This document shows positions 25,606 through 34,155 of a stretch of 64,000 bases of DNA, one piece after another. The notes beneath the pieces are model-generated. The model searched no databases, had not been told where the DNA came from, and saw only the letters and a program-made list of their open reading frames with translations. The stretch covers positions 620,001-684,000 of the forward strand of contig VISH01000002.1 of the NCBI GenBank assembly GCA_007827375.1, in the 5' to 3' direction. The stretch's first letter is position 1, and each line of letters starts with the position of its first letter. The stretch comes from Alteromonadaceae bacterium 2753L.S.0a.02 (GTDB taxonomy: Bacteria; Pseudomonadota; Gammaproteobacteria; Pseudomonadales; Cellvibrionaceae). A program made the position numbers and the translations under genes.

Positions 25606-26661
25606 ATGTCTCCCGACCAGCCCCTTGTGCGCCATGATTGGCGTCGTGAAGAAATTCTCGCTTTGTTTGATCTGCCCTTTAACGACTTGATGTTTCGTGC
25701 ACAAACGGTGCATCGACAGTATTTCGACCCCAACGAAGTGCAAGTGAGCACCTTGTGCTCGATAAAAACCGGTGCCTGCCCGGAAGATTGTGCCTATTGC
25801 CCTCAGAGTGCGCGTTACGACACGGGCTTGGAGCGGGAAAAACTGCTGGCGGTTGAAAAGGTGCTTGAAGAAGCCAAGGCCGCGAAAGCCAGTGGCGCGA
25901 CGCGTTTTTGCATGGGTGCTGCGTGGCGATCGCCGCACCAGCGTGACATGAAGTACGTACTCGATATGGTCAAGGGCGTAAAGTCGATGGGCATGGAAAC
26001 CTGCATGACATTGGGCATGTTAAGCGCCGAGCAGGCTGTTGAGCTTAAAGAGGCCGGCTTGGACTACTACAACCACAATCTTGATACCTCGCCGGAATAC
26101 TACAACTGTATCATCACCACAAGAACCTACCAGGATCGTCTCGACACTTTGGAAAATGTGCGTTCCGCAGGTTTGAAAGTGTGTGCTGGCGGTATCGTGG
26201 GTATGGGCGAAGAGCAACAGGATCGTGCCGGATTACTGCAGCAACTTGCCAATATGAAAGAACACCCAGAGTCGGTTCCCATTAATATGCTGGTGCGCGT
26301 GGCGGGAACGCCGCTGGCCGATGAGGCCGATCTCGATCCTTTTGATTTTATTCGCACCATCGCCGTGGCTCGTATTGTGATGCCGGCATCTCACGTGCGT
26401 TTATCTGCCGGGCGTGAGGAAATGAACGATCAGATGCAGTCGCTGGCGTTTCTGGCCGGCGCCAATTCCATTTTCTATGGCGAAAAACTGCTTACAACTC
26501 CCAACCCTGAAGCAAATGAAGATATGCAACTGTTCCAGCGCTTGGGTATTCGCCCAGAATCCTATCACCCGGAGCAGACCGAAGCTGAACTTGAAGAAGC
26601 AATTACCGAGCAATTGGTTGATGCCCACAACGATAAATTTTTCTATAACGCAGTTAGTTGA
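25606..26661 (+). CDS. bioB: Biotin synthase BioB
   Basis: A 351-residue radical-SAM enzyme that inserts sulfur into dethiobiotin to give biotin. The 4Fe-4S/SAM motif CxxxCxxC is seen as CPEDCAYC near residue 60 (GACPEDCAYCPQS). Other family blocks are CMTLGMLS near 135, YNHNLDTSPEYY near 155, and the conserved arginine region VRLSAGREEM near 265. The start at ATG 25606 has AAGGA 6 bases upstream. First gene of the bio operon under the BirA-controlled promoter. Confidence 0.97.
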   Translation: MSPDQPLVRHDWRREEILALFDLPFNDLMFRAQTVHRQYFDPNEVQVSTLCSIKTGACPEDCAYCPQSARYDTGLEREKLLAVEKVLEEAKAAKASGATRFCMGAAWRSPHQRDMKYVLDMVKGVKSMGMETCMTLGMLSAEQAVELKEAGLDYYNHNLDTSPEYYNCIITTRTYQDRLDTLENVRSAGLKVCAGGIVGMGEEQQDRAGLLQQLANMKEHPESVPINMLVRVAGTPLADEADLDPFDFIRTIAVARIVMPASHVRLSAGREEMNDQMQSLAFLAGANSIFYGEKLLTTPNPEANEDMQLFQRLGIRPESYHPEQTEAELEEAITEQLVDAHNDKFFYNAVS

Positions 26662-26696
26662 ATAGCGACGCTGGAGCGGCCGCAGGCGGCCTTCGG

Positions 26697-26732
26697 GATT
26701 CGTGAGCGCCCGCGTTGCGGGCTGCGGGAATC
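26697..26732 (+). repeat. Intercistronic hairpin between bioB and bioF
   Basis: Outer arms GATTC (26697-26701) and GAATC (26728-26732) enclose a perfect CCCGC-GTT-GCGGG stem (26709-26721). The segment is GC-rich with no T-run, so it looks like a REP-like or mRNA-stability element rather than a terminator. It lies in the 96-base gap between bioB and bioF. Confidence 0.45.
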
Positions 26733-26757
26733 GGGGCGATGGTTGTGAGGTTTTTGC

Positions 26758-27936
26758 TTGGGTTTTGAATCACGTTTAAAAAACACATTAGACGAGCGGC
26801 GGGCTTTGCAGCGCTATCGCTCGCGGCGTATTGTGACTTCGCCACAGGCGGCGATGATTTGTGAATCGGGACGCGAGTTGTTGAATTTTTGCAGCAACGA
26901 CTACCTCGGCTTGGCAAGTCACCCCGATGTCGTGTTGGCGATGCAGGAGGCTACTGGCGCCTGGGGCGTTGGTAGCGGTGCGTCCCACTTGGTCAACGGC
27001 CATTCCGAAGAGCACCACAAGCTAGAGGAAGAGTTAGCTGAATTCACCGGTCGAGAGCGGGCATTGTTATTTTCCACCGGTTACATGGCCAACATGGGGG
27101 TTCTCAATGCGCTTGTCGGCCGTGGTGACCTGGTATTGCAAGATAAAATCAATCACGCATCTTTGATCGATGGTGGTTTATTGAGCGGTGCCGAGCTGCA
27201 ACGCTATCGTCACAATGACATGGATCATCTCGCCGCACGATTGGCGCGCGCAGCCAGCAAGCTCTCGCTGGTTGTTACAGACGGCGTTTTTAGCATGGAT
27301 GGCGACCTCGCAAACCTGCCGCAACTTGTTGAAATTATAGAAAATTTTGGTGCCTGGTTGATGGTGGACGACGCCCACGGATTTGGTGTTCTGGGTGACG
27401 GCGGCCGCGGAACTGTGTCATATTTTGGCTTGAATCAAACACAAGTGCCTGTGTTGATTGGTACTCTGGGAAAAGCCTTTGGCACATTTGGCGCGTTTGT
27501 TGCGGGCTCTGAGTTGTTAATTGAGAGCCTGATTCAGTTGTCGCGCACCTATATCTACACCACGGCGCTGCCGCCCGCTGTTGCTGCAGCAAGTCGTGTG
27601 AGTCTAAAACTGTTGCGCGACGCCAATGCGTGTCGCGACCATTTAAAACAATGCATTGCGCAGTTTCGGCGAGGGTGTGAACAACTGGGGTTAACTCTTA
27701 TGGAGTCCTATTCCCCCATTCAACCTGTGGTGGTTGGCACAGACGCAGCCGCCCTAAGAATGTCTCAGTTGTTAGCTGATAAGGGTTGTTGGGTGAGCGC
27801 GATTCGTCCTCCCACCGTACCTGATGGTACCGCACGATTACGGGTGACCATAACCGCAGCACATACTGAAAAACAAATAACCGAGCTGTTGCAAGCATTC
27901 GAATACGCTGTCTCACAAATGCACGGCGAGGAGTAA
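26758..27936 (+). CDS. bioF: 8-amino-7-oxononanoate synthase BioF
   Basis: A 392-residue PLP enzyme that condenses pimeloyl-ACP (or -CoA) with alanine. Features are CSNDYLGLASHP near residue 46, the GSGASHLVNGHSEEH block near 72, VDDAHGFGVLGDGGRG near 203 and the PLP-lysine segment LIGTLGKAFGTFGAF near 233. The start is TTG 26758: no ATG or GTG is available in frame nearby, TGAGG lies 7 bases upstream and the N-terminus then matches the family. The TTG may lower expression relative to bioB. Confidence 0.95.
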   Translation: MGFESRLKNTLDERRALQRYRSRRIVTSPQAAMICESGRELLNFCSNDYLGLASHPDVVLAMQEATGAWGVGSGASHLVNGHSEEHHKLEEELAEFTGRERALLFSTGYMANMGVLNALVGRGDLVLQDKINHASLIDGGLLSGAELQRYRHNDMDHLAARLARAASKLSLVVTDGVFSMDGDLANLPQLVEIIENFGAWLMVDDAHGFGVLGDGGRGTVSYFGLNQTQVPVLIGTLGKAFGTFGAFVAGSELLIESLIQLSRTYIYTTALPPAVAAASRVSLKLLRDANACRDHLKQCIAQFRRGCEQLGLTLMESYSPIQPVVVGTDAAALRMSQLLADKGCWVSAIRPPTVPDGTARLRVTITAAHTEKQITELLQAFEYAVSQMHGEE

Positions 27937-27941
27937 ACACC

Positions 27942-29642
27942 ATGACGGAAGCCCAATTGAAAGAACCTGATGTAAGTAAACGGGAAGAAACACCGTTTTT
28001 GAAGCGTACTCTTATTAAACCCAGTAACCCCGTGTCTGATCGTTCTGTGCTGGTTTTTTTACACGGTTGGGGCTGCGACAACCGTACGTGGGATGCCTTT
28101 TTGCCAACGCTGCTGGAGTTTATTGGCGACGAACGCGAACTGCTGTTTATCGATTTGCCCGGTTTTGGAAAAAATGCCGATTTCAGTGTTGAGGGGCAGG
28201 AAGATCTGCTCGTGCAGCTTTCGCGTGTATTGCCGGGAAATGCAACCTTGGTGGGTTGGTCGTTGGGCGGGATGATTGCCACGCAATTAGCCAGTCGCCA
28301 CCCGGAAAAAGTCGGGCGGCTTATTACCATTGCCACCAACCCCCGATTTGTCAAAGACGATAGCGACTCTGCCAGTAAAACTCCCTGGAAACACGCCATG
28401 GAGCGCGAAACCTATGAGGAGTTTGTAACCAGTTTTAACGAGCAGCCTGAAGAGACCTTAACGCGCTTCATTGCACTTCAGGCAATGGGCGACACAGAGC
28501 GCAAAACCGTAACGGATACCCTGAAAACAGTGCAGGGTTTCGAAGCGCCACAACAATCGAGTTGGGCTCGGGCCCTGGCTTATTTGGATGGGCTCGACAA
28601 TCGCACGGCGTTGCGCAATTTACAGCAGCCGGGCTTACATATCTTTGGCAAGGCTGATGCCTTGGTGCCGGTGCGGGCTGGTCGATCGGTACAGGGCTTG
28701 GCGCCGGCCCATTGGGTGGAACGCATTACCGGAGCGGGGCACGCGCCACATCTCAGTCATCCTCGTCAGGTGGCCGCGACAATCAATGCCTTTTTGAAGC
28801 ACCAGCCACCGCGCCTCAGCCAGCGTAAACGCCGCATTGCCAATTCCTTTAGCAGTGCCGCCAAGGAATACGACACTCTGGCGCGTTTGCAAAAACGAGT
28901 GGTCGATTCACTGGTGCAATTCAGTTTGGGCACTGGCGGTTCCATGGGGCAGACACTTCTTGATTTGGGTTGTGGTACCGGCTATTGCATTGAGCGATTG
29001 TTGCAGCAGTTCCCAGCCATCACGCAACCTGAAGGTAGAATCCACGCTCTGGATATCGCCGAAGGTATGCTGGATCAGGCGCAACAAAAGTTTTCTGAGC
29101 TGGGCGTGGTCGAGCAGATCCATTGGCATTTGGGCGATATGGAATCTCTACCGTTTGTTGACGATTCCTTCGACGGCTGCATTTCAAGCCTCACGGTACA
29201 GTGGAGTGAGAACCCCTCACAGTTGTTTGACGAAATGTTTCGCGCCCTCAAGCCTGGCGGTTGGTTTGCCTTCAGTACCCTCGGCCCGGAAACCCTGTTT
29301 GAGCTGCGCTCAGCGTGGCGCATGGTGGATGAGTTCGCGCACGTTAATCAGTTTATGGCCTTGGAAAGCATTAAATCTGTGGCAGAACAGGCGGGTTTGC
29401 AAATGGTCGCCTACAAATCGGAGACGCCGGTGCTCTATTACCACAGCGTGGTGCACCTGATGCGCGAGTTGAAAGGCATTGGGGCTCACACCCTCAATGA
29501 AGGGCGTCAGCAAGGCTTGATGGGGCGTGGCACTTTTCATCGTCTCGAAAAAGCTTATGGCAATTGGCTTGACCCCGACCGCGGTTTACCCGCGCGTTAC
29601 GAGGTTTACTACATCTATCTGCGTAAACCGAGCGAAGAATAA
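27942..29642 (+). CDS. bioHC: Bifunctional BioH-BioC fusion (pimeloyl-ACP esterase / malonyl-ACP O-methyltransferase)
   Basis: A 566-residue fusion of the two enzymes that open and close pimelate synthesis. Residues about 30-285 are BioH, an alpha/beta hydrolase: oxyanion HGWG near 41, nucleophile GWSLGGM near 102, aspartate in KADALVPV near 239 and histidine in GAGHAPH near 265. Residues about 295-560 are BioC, a SAM methyltransferase: IANSFSSAAKEYD entry, motif I LLDLGCGTGY near 344, and SLTVQW followed by GGWFAFSTLGP. BioC methylates malonyl-ACP and BioH later cleaves the ester. I know this fused form from Saccharophagus and Teredinibacter. ATG 27942 is 5 bases after bioF. Confidence 0.95.
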   Translation: MTEAQLKEPDVSKREETPFLKRTLIKPSNPVSDRSVLVFLHGWGCDNRTWDAFLPTLLEFIGDERELLFIDLPGFGKNADFSVEGQEDLLVQLSRVLPGNATLVGWSLGGMIATQLASRHPEKVGRLITIATNPRFVKDDSDSASKTPWKHAMERETYEEFVTSFNEQPEETLTRFIALQAMGDTERKTVTDTLKTVQGFEAPQQSSWARALAYLDGLDNRTALRNLQQPGLHIFGKADALVPVRAGRSVQGLAPAHWVERITGAGHAPHLSHPRQVAATINAFLKHQPPRLSQRKRRIANSFSSAAKEYDTLARLQKRVVDSLVQFSLGTGGSMGQTLLDLGCGTGYCIERLLQQFPAITQPEGRIHALDIAEGMLDQAQQKFSELGVVEQIHWHLGDMESLPFVDDSFDGCISSLTVQWSENPSQLFDEMFRALKPGGWFAFSTLGPETLFELRSAWRMVDEFAHVNQFMALESIKSVAEQAGLQMVAYKSETPVLYYHSVVHLMRELKGIGAHTLNEGRQQGLMGRGTFHRLEKAYGNWLDPDRGLPARYEVYYIYLRKPSEE

Positions 29643-29684
29643 ACACGGCGTAGCAGGCTAAGCTTACTCAGTTTATTAATCCAT

Positions 29685-29718
29685 AAGGCGCGTATAGAAC
29701 TACGCGCCTTTATTTTTA
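29685..29718 (+). terminator. Terminator between bioHC and bioD
   Basis: Perfect arms AAGGCGCGTA (29685-29694) and TACGCGCCTT (29701-29710) with a 6-base loop, followed by a T-rich tail (TATTTTTAG). It lies between bioHC and bioD on the same strand, so bioD depends on read-through or on its own promoter. Confidence 0.8.
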
Positions 29719-29737
29719 GTTTTGTCTCCGGGGCAGC

Positions 29738-30448
29738 ATGTCGAAATATTTCTTTGTTACTGGCACCGATACAGATTCCGGTAAAACTTTTATCGCAACA
29801 GCTCTGCTGGAAAAAGCCCGCAGCGAGGGTTTGCAAACACTGGGCTTGAAGCTCCTGGCGGCCGGTGGTGAGAATTACGGCAGTGGTTTGCAGAATGAAG
29901 ACGCGGTCAAATTACGCGAACACGCGACCATTCCATTGCGTTATTCCGATGTGAATCCCGTATTGCTTCTCGAGCCTATGGCGCCGCACATTGCTGCTGC
30001 ACGTGAGGGTAAATGCTTGTCGGTGGCACAGCTTGAGAATGGCTTTCGCGATGCCCTGCAGAAACTACCTGCCGGTGTTGAGCCAGACCTGTGTCTTGTC
30101 GAAGGCGCTGGCGGTTGGCGGGTGCCGCTCAACAACTCTGACACTGTTGCTGATTTGGCGAAGGCCTTGCAGTTGCCGGTAATCTTGGTGGTGGGGCTGA
30201 AGTTAGGCTGCCTGAATCACGCGCTGCTCACTGCTGAAGCAATTGCAGGGGACGGCCTGAATATGGCCGCCTGGGTGGTGACTCAAACCGACCCCAACAT
30301 GGCGGTTGCCGACGAAAATATCGAAACGCTGGCGCAACTGCTGCCGGCACCCTGCCTGGGGTATGTTCCCTGGCTCGATCCCGCGAGCGTGACCCAAGCG
30401 GCTGAGTACCTTGATCTGGGGCCTCTGGAATTAAAGTCGCACAGCTGA
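29738..30448 (+). CDS. bioD: Dethiobiotin synthetase BioD
   Basis: A 236-residue ATP-dependent carboxylase that closes the ureido ring of dethiobiotin. The N-terminal P-loop GTDTDSGKT (residues 8-16) is intact, LKLLAAGG near 38 holds the expected lysine, and VEGAGGWRVPL near 123 is the second ATP/substrate block. The usual length is 220-240. ATG 29738 follows the internal terminator by about 20 bases, preceded by CCGGGGCAGC. Last gene of the bio locus here; bioA is absent from the window. Confidence 0.95.
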   Translation: MSKYFFVTGTDTDSGKTFIATALLEKARSEGLQTLGLKLLAAGGENYGSGLQNEDAVKLREHATIPLRYSDVNPVLLLEPMAPHIAAAREGKCLSVAQLENGFRDALQKLPAGVEPDLCLVEGAGGWRVPLNNSDTVADLAKALQLPVILVVGLKLGCLNHALLTAEAIAGDGLNMAAWVVTQTDPNMAVADENIETLAQLLPAPCLGYVPWLDPASVTQAAEYLDLGPLELKSHS

Positions 30449-30667
30449 TAACCGCTGGTTAGAGAAGGTCTTCGGATATAAAAAAAATCACCAGATTCTT
30501 ACAGGCTTACCACCAATCTGTCTTATCAGTTAAGGTTTTCACCGCTTCGATGCCTGTTTTTTGTCCAAAAATAGGCTTAAACTTCACACGTAAGTATGGT
30601 TTTTGTCGCCAATTCACGGGCTAAGATTGGCTTGGTCATTGATAGTACGGCACAAAAGAGGTAAAAC

Positions 30668-30976
30668 ATGATCAATTCGGTAATGAGCGAAGGTCTGCGC
30701 GGCATGCAACACAGCCAGCGCGAGATGTTGAAATCGGCGCAAGATATCGCTGAAGCCAACATTCGCGAGGAGCCGTCTGATACCGTAGAAACCCAGACTG
30801 TGACCCGTGCTGATCCAGTCGCGCCGGTGCAAGAATCGGCTCGTTCTGATTCCGGGGGTGACATTGTGGAACCCTTAATAGAACTGCGCCGCCAGGAGCA
30901 ACTATTTGATGCCTCAGCAAAAATAGTTTCTGTGGCGAGCGATGCCCTCGGGAGTTTGATTGATGTTGAATCCTGA
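30668..30976 (+). CDS. Mini flagellar rod/hook-like protein (102 aa)
   Basis: A 102-residue protein. The N-terminus (MINSVMSEGLRGMQHSQREMLKSA...) resembles the amphipathic start helix of flagellar rod and hook proteins, and the C-terminal 40 residues (GDIVEPLIELRRQEQLF then AKIVSVASDALGSLIDV) closely follow their closing coiled-coil motif. The middle is a short acidic linker with no folded domain. It is far smaller than FlgB, FlgC, FlgF or FlgG, and no other flagellar gene is in the window. AGAGG lies upstream of the ATG. It precedes a tiny ORF and the SprA-related metalloprotease gene. The function is unknown; the flagellar resemblance is by eye. Confidence 0.6.
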   Translation: MINSVMSEGLRGMQHSQREMLKSAQDIAEANIREEPSDTVETQTVTRADPVAPVQESARSDSGGDIVEPLIELRRQEQLFDASAKIVSVASDALGSLIDVES

Positions 30977-31085
30977 TGCTGTGATTGCATTCTTCCGTTG
31001 GTTGCTGGGAGAACCCCAGCAACCGTTGATACCTATTCCTGTTGAGGAGGAAAACCGCGCACCCGCGCGTCGCGTGCCACGATAA
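30963..31085 (+). CDS. Tiny ORF between rod-like protein and metalloprotease (40 aa)
   Basis: A 40-codon ORF (MLNPDAVIAFFRWLLG to RRVPR) overlapping the preceding gene by 14 bases, with GGGAG about 9 bases upstream of its ATG. The first half is hydrophobic and the second proline- and arginine-rich. The tiling supports translation, but no family is recognised. Confidence 0.35.
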   Translation: MLNPDAVIAFFRWLLGEPQQPLIPIPVEEENRAPARRVPR

Positions 31086-31134
31086 TCGGGCGCCCTCGCG
31101 CGAGTGCCTGTGACGTTTGTCCTAGAGGCGCTGC

Positions 31135-31977
31135 GTGATAACTACATCACTACCTAACAATTTGGCGAATCTGGTCGCCCCTTTTAATCCTGTGGGTCAA
31201 CGCCCTGTGGGAGAGGAAGACGCGGCCGGAAGAATTTCGTCTTTGAAGCCTGTGGAACAATCAGCCGCTGGTGCCCGAACCCAGGTTCGCACCCAGCAAA
31301 GTGACTCCCAGCTGGGGGACCGCGAATCTGCCGAGGAAACTCCCGATAGCGACGACGCCGGCCTTGACGCACAGCGCCAGTTATCCTCCGCTGAGCAACG
31401 CCGTCTCGACCAGGAACAGCAGCAAATTTCCAAACTGGCATCCCGTGACCGGGAAGTTCGCGCCCATGAACAGGCGCACGCAGCAATTGGCGGGCTGTAC
31501 GCGGGCGCCGCACAATATCAGTTTGAACGAGGCCCCGACGGCGTGCGCTACGCAGTAGGTGGTGAGGTGCCGATAAACGTTGGTCGCGAAGCATCACCAG
31601 AAGCCACAATTGCCAAAATGCAGATTGTGAAGAGAGCGGCGCTGGCCCCGGCCGAACCCTCACCGCAAGATCGTAGCGTTGCCGCTCAGGCAAGTCGTCT
31701 TGAAGCTCAAGCACGTCAGGAATTGCGGTCTAATGAAGACACAAACGAATCGCAAACAGCAGACTCGCAAGATCAGGGCGAAAACGCCTCAAGTAACAGC
31801 GTAACTGGGCCGGGTATAGCAGAGTCTAGGCCACGCCCAAGCACCAATAACGATGCACCGGTGACTCCATCCTTGCCGCTATCCGGCAATCTACTCAGTT
31901 CCCGCTTGAGCGCGAGCATTTCCAACACCAGTTTAGAGTCCCGAGAACCGGGAAGTATTCTCGATCAACTGGTCTAG
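31135..31977 (+). CDS. SprA-related putative metalloprotease
   Basis: A 280-residue protein matching the SprA-related family of putative metalloproteases. The conserved core (about residues 95-180) contains the zinc motif HEQAH in VRAHEQAHAAIGG, then YQFERGPDGVRYAVGGEVPIN with AATIAKMQ-like sequence following, typical of the family. Both flanks are long, polar and low-complexity (Q, S, E, R), probably disordered. There is no signal peptide. It starts at GTG 31135. The substrate is unknown. It is probably co-expressed with the flagellar-rod-like gene upstream. Confidence 0.75.
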   Translation: MITTSLPNNLANLVAPFNPVGQRPVGEEDAAGRISSLKPVEQSAAGARTQVRTQQSDSQLGDRESAEETPDSDDAGLDAQRQLSSAEQRRLDQEQQQISKLASRDREVRAHEQAHAAIGGLYAGAAQYQFERGPDGVRYAVGGEVPINVGREASPEATIAKMQIVKRAALAPAEPSPQDRSVAAQASRLEAQARQELRSNEDTNESQTADSQDQGENASSNSVTGPGIAESRPRPSTNNDAPVTPSLPLSGNLLSSRLSASISNTSLESREPGSILDQLV

Positions 31978-32062
31978 TGCTTGTCGCCACTAAATATACT
32001 CTCTGTGGATATTCCTGCGTACTACTCCTATGTTTTAATAAAACAAAAAGAGAAGGTGCGTT

Positions 32063-33838
32063 ATGGCCAGATATTCTGCCCCCCTGGATGACATTCGCTT
32101 CGTGCTGGAGCGGCAACTGCAGCTGCCTGAGGTTTGGCGCTCTCTAACTGCTTGCTCGGAGATGGACTCCGAAACAGCAGATGCCATTCTCGAAGAAGGC
32201 GGCAAAATTGCGGCGCAGGTGTTGGCACCGCTTAATCGTGAATCCGATGAAATCGGTTGCCGTTTGGACGACGGCAAGGTCACCGTGCCCCCCGGCTTTG
32301 CAGAAGCCTATCAATTATTTGTGAGTGGCGGATGGTGTAGCCTGGCGGGTAACCCGGAGTTCGGCGGCATGGGTTTGCCGAAAAGTTTTGTCGCGAGCAT
32401 TGAGGAGATGACTCAGGGTGCCTGCATGTCATTCGGTTTATTGCCCATGTTAACCGCCGGCGCCTGTCTTGCGCTTGACTCCCATGCTTCAGAAGATCTT
32501 AAAGCCCGCTATCTTCCAAAAATGTATCAGGGCATCTGGAGTGGTGCCATGGATCTCACCGAGCCTCACTGCGGCACCGATTTAGGGCTGATTCGCACCC
32601 GCGCAGAACCAGCAGCAGACGGCAGTTTTCGAATTACCGGCAGTAAAATTTTTATAACTTGGGGAGAGCACGAACTTACCGAAAATATTATTCACCTGGT
32701 GCTTGCGAAGTTACCTGATGCCCCCAAAGGTTCCAAGGGAATTTCTCTGTTCCTGGTTCCAAAATATATTCCCGATGAGCAAGGCGAGCCGGGAGAACGC
32801 AACGCCTTTGTGTGTGGAAGTCTCGAAAAAAAAATGGGTATTAAGGCTTCTGCGACCTGCCTTATGAATTTTGAGGGTGCCACAGGTTGGTTGGTAGGTG
32901 AACCGAACAAAGGTTTGCACGCGATGTTTACAATGATGAACTACGAGCGCCTTGTGGTTGGTGTGCAAGGGGTAGGAGCGGCAGAAGCGTCCTACCAGAA
33001 TGCGATCGATTATGCCCGCGAGCGCATTCAGGGGAGGAGCCCCACCGGCGTTAAATACCCGGATCAGGAGGCGGACAAGCTCTTGGTGCACCCGGATGTA
33101 CGACGCATGCTGTTGACCATGCGTGCTTTAAATGAGGCGGGGCGTGCGTTTTATATGTATGTTTCACAGTGGCTTGATATTGCCAAGTACAGCGAAGATG
33201 CACAGAGTAAGCAACGTGCAGAATCTTTGGTTGCTCTGCTCACTCCCGTCGCCAAAGGCTTTTTAACCGATCGTTCTCTGGATGTTGCAATTCTTGGTCA
33301 GCAGGTTTTCGGTGGTCACGGATACATTCGCGAGTGGGGGCAGGAACAACTGCTCAGAGATATTCGTATTACACAAATATACGAAGGTACAAATGGTATT
33401 CAGGCCATGGATTTGATAACAAGGAAAACCCTTGCCTGCAACGGTGAACTATTAGGGGTTTTTGTACACGAAGTCGATGATTTTATCAGACAGCTCAAAA
33501 ACAAACGCGAGTTGAAAAACATCATTGCACCTTTGCAGCAGGCTTTGGTTCTATTGCAAAACTCGACGCGCAACCTGATTAGTCGGAGTGCGAGAGATGC
33601 CTCTTTGCCAGGCGCGGTTGCAGTTGATTACCAGGATATGCTTGGCTACACCTGCTATGCCTATATGTGGTTGCGTGCTGCTGCGGTAGCCTGTAAAGAC
33701 GAGAGTGATTTTTGTAAGGCGAAAATGCTCACAGCAGAATTTTTTATACTTAAATTACTGCCCCAGGTAGATACTCTGGCACGTCGTATAGCCGCCGGCG
33801 GCGAAACGCTAATGGCTATGCAAGACGACTGGTTTTAA
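32063..33838 (+). CDS. Acyl-CoA dehydrogenase (long, C-terminally extended type)
   Basis: A 591-residue FAD-dependent acyl-CoA dehydrogenase. It has an N-terminal helical domain, the FAD-binding beta domain (MDLTEPHCGTDLGLIRTRA near 170, with ITGSKIFITWGEHE near 200) and a C-terminal helical domain with GGHGYIREWGQEQLLRD near 418. The catalytic glutamate lies in IYEGTNGIQAMDL near 444. An extra roughly 120-residue C-terminal extension fits the DmdC/AidB-like long subfamily. It oxidises acyl-CoA thioesters to enoyl-CoA; chain length or a DmdC role cannot be settled. AGAAGG precedes the ATG. It stands alone, not beside other beta-oxidation genes. Confidence 0.9.
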   Translation: MARYSAPLDDIRFVLERQLQLPEVWRSLTACSEMDSETADAILEEGGKIAAQVLAPLNRESDEIGCRLDDGKVTVPPGFAEAYQLFVSGGWCSLAGNPEFGGMGLPKSFVASIEEMTQGACMSFGLLPMLTAGACLALDSHASEDLKARYLPKMYQGIWSGAMDLTEPHCGTDLGLIRTRAEPAADGSFRITGSKIFITWGEHELTENIIHLVLAKLPDAPKGSKGISLFLVPKYIPDEQGEPGERNAFVCGSLEKKMGIKASATCLMNFEGATGWLVGEPNKGLHAMFTMMNYERLVVGVQGVGAAEASYQNAIDYARERIQGRSPTGVKYPDQEADKLLVHPDVRRMLLTMRALNEAGRAFYMYVSQWLDIAKYSEDAQSKQRAESLVALLTPVAKGFLTDRSLDVAILGQQVFGGHGYIREWGQEQLLRDIRITQIYEGTNGIQAMDLITRKTLACNGELLGVFVHEVDDFIRQLKNKRELKNIIAPLQQALVLLQNSTRNLISRSARDASLPGAVAVDYQDMLGYTCYAYMWLRAAAVACKDESDFCKAKMLTAEFFILKLLPQVDTLARRIAAGGETLMAMQDDWF

Positions 33839-33892
33839 ACTCTGCAACCGTTGTAAAAATCTTGGCGAAAATTAATTATCCTACGAAATCTT

Positions 33893-34069
33893 ATGCCTGA
33901 ACTTTATCCGGAAGACCAAAAGAAAGTCGATCAATTTATTTCGAGCAACGTCAATTCCGTTGAGCGTGCTACTTTCAAACCCTGGCGCTTACTCGTCGTT
34001 ATTTTTGTTATTTTGGGGGTATTAACTCTGGTAAGTTATTTGATAGCTGTAGACCAGGGCATCGTCTAG
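33893..34069 (+). CDS. DUF3094 family small membrane protein
   Basis: A 58-residue protein typical of the DUF3094 family of gammaproteobacteria: a soluble N-terminus with YPEDQKKVDQFISS and VNSVERATFKPWRLL, then one membrane helix (about residues 33-51) and a short tail. The function is unknown. It follows the acyl-CoA dehydrogenase by 54 bases on the same strand and may be co-transcribed. Confidence 0.75.
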   Translation: MPELYPEDQKKVDQFISSNVNSVERATFKPWRLLVVIFVILGVLTLVSYLIAVDQGIV

Positions 34070-34155
34070 AGTTTACAGGCCTCGCCAAGTAAGTACTTAT
34101 CATTATAGCCAAGCTTATCTGAGCAAGAAGAGCTGGATGTGGTGCTGTACCGCTG

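Noticed and set aside
27698..28399. A 233-codon minus-strand ORF across bioF and bioHC
   Set aside because: Antisense to two certain biotin genes and spans their junction; no recognisable motif.
30628..30650. Possible sigma-54 promoter before the flagellar-rod-like gene
   Set aside because: TGGCTTGGTCATTGAT keeps only part of the TGGCAC-N5-TTGC consensus, with the GC doublet weak; not convincing.
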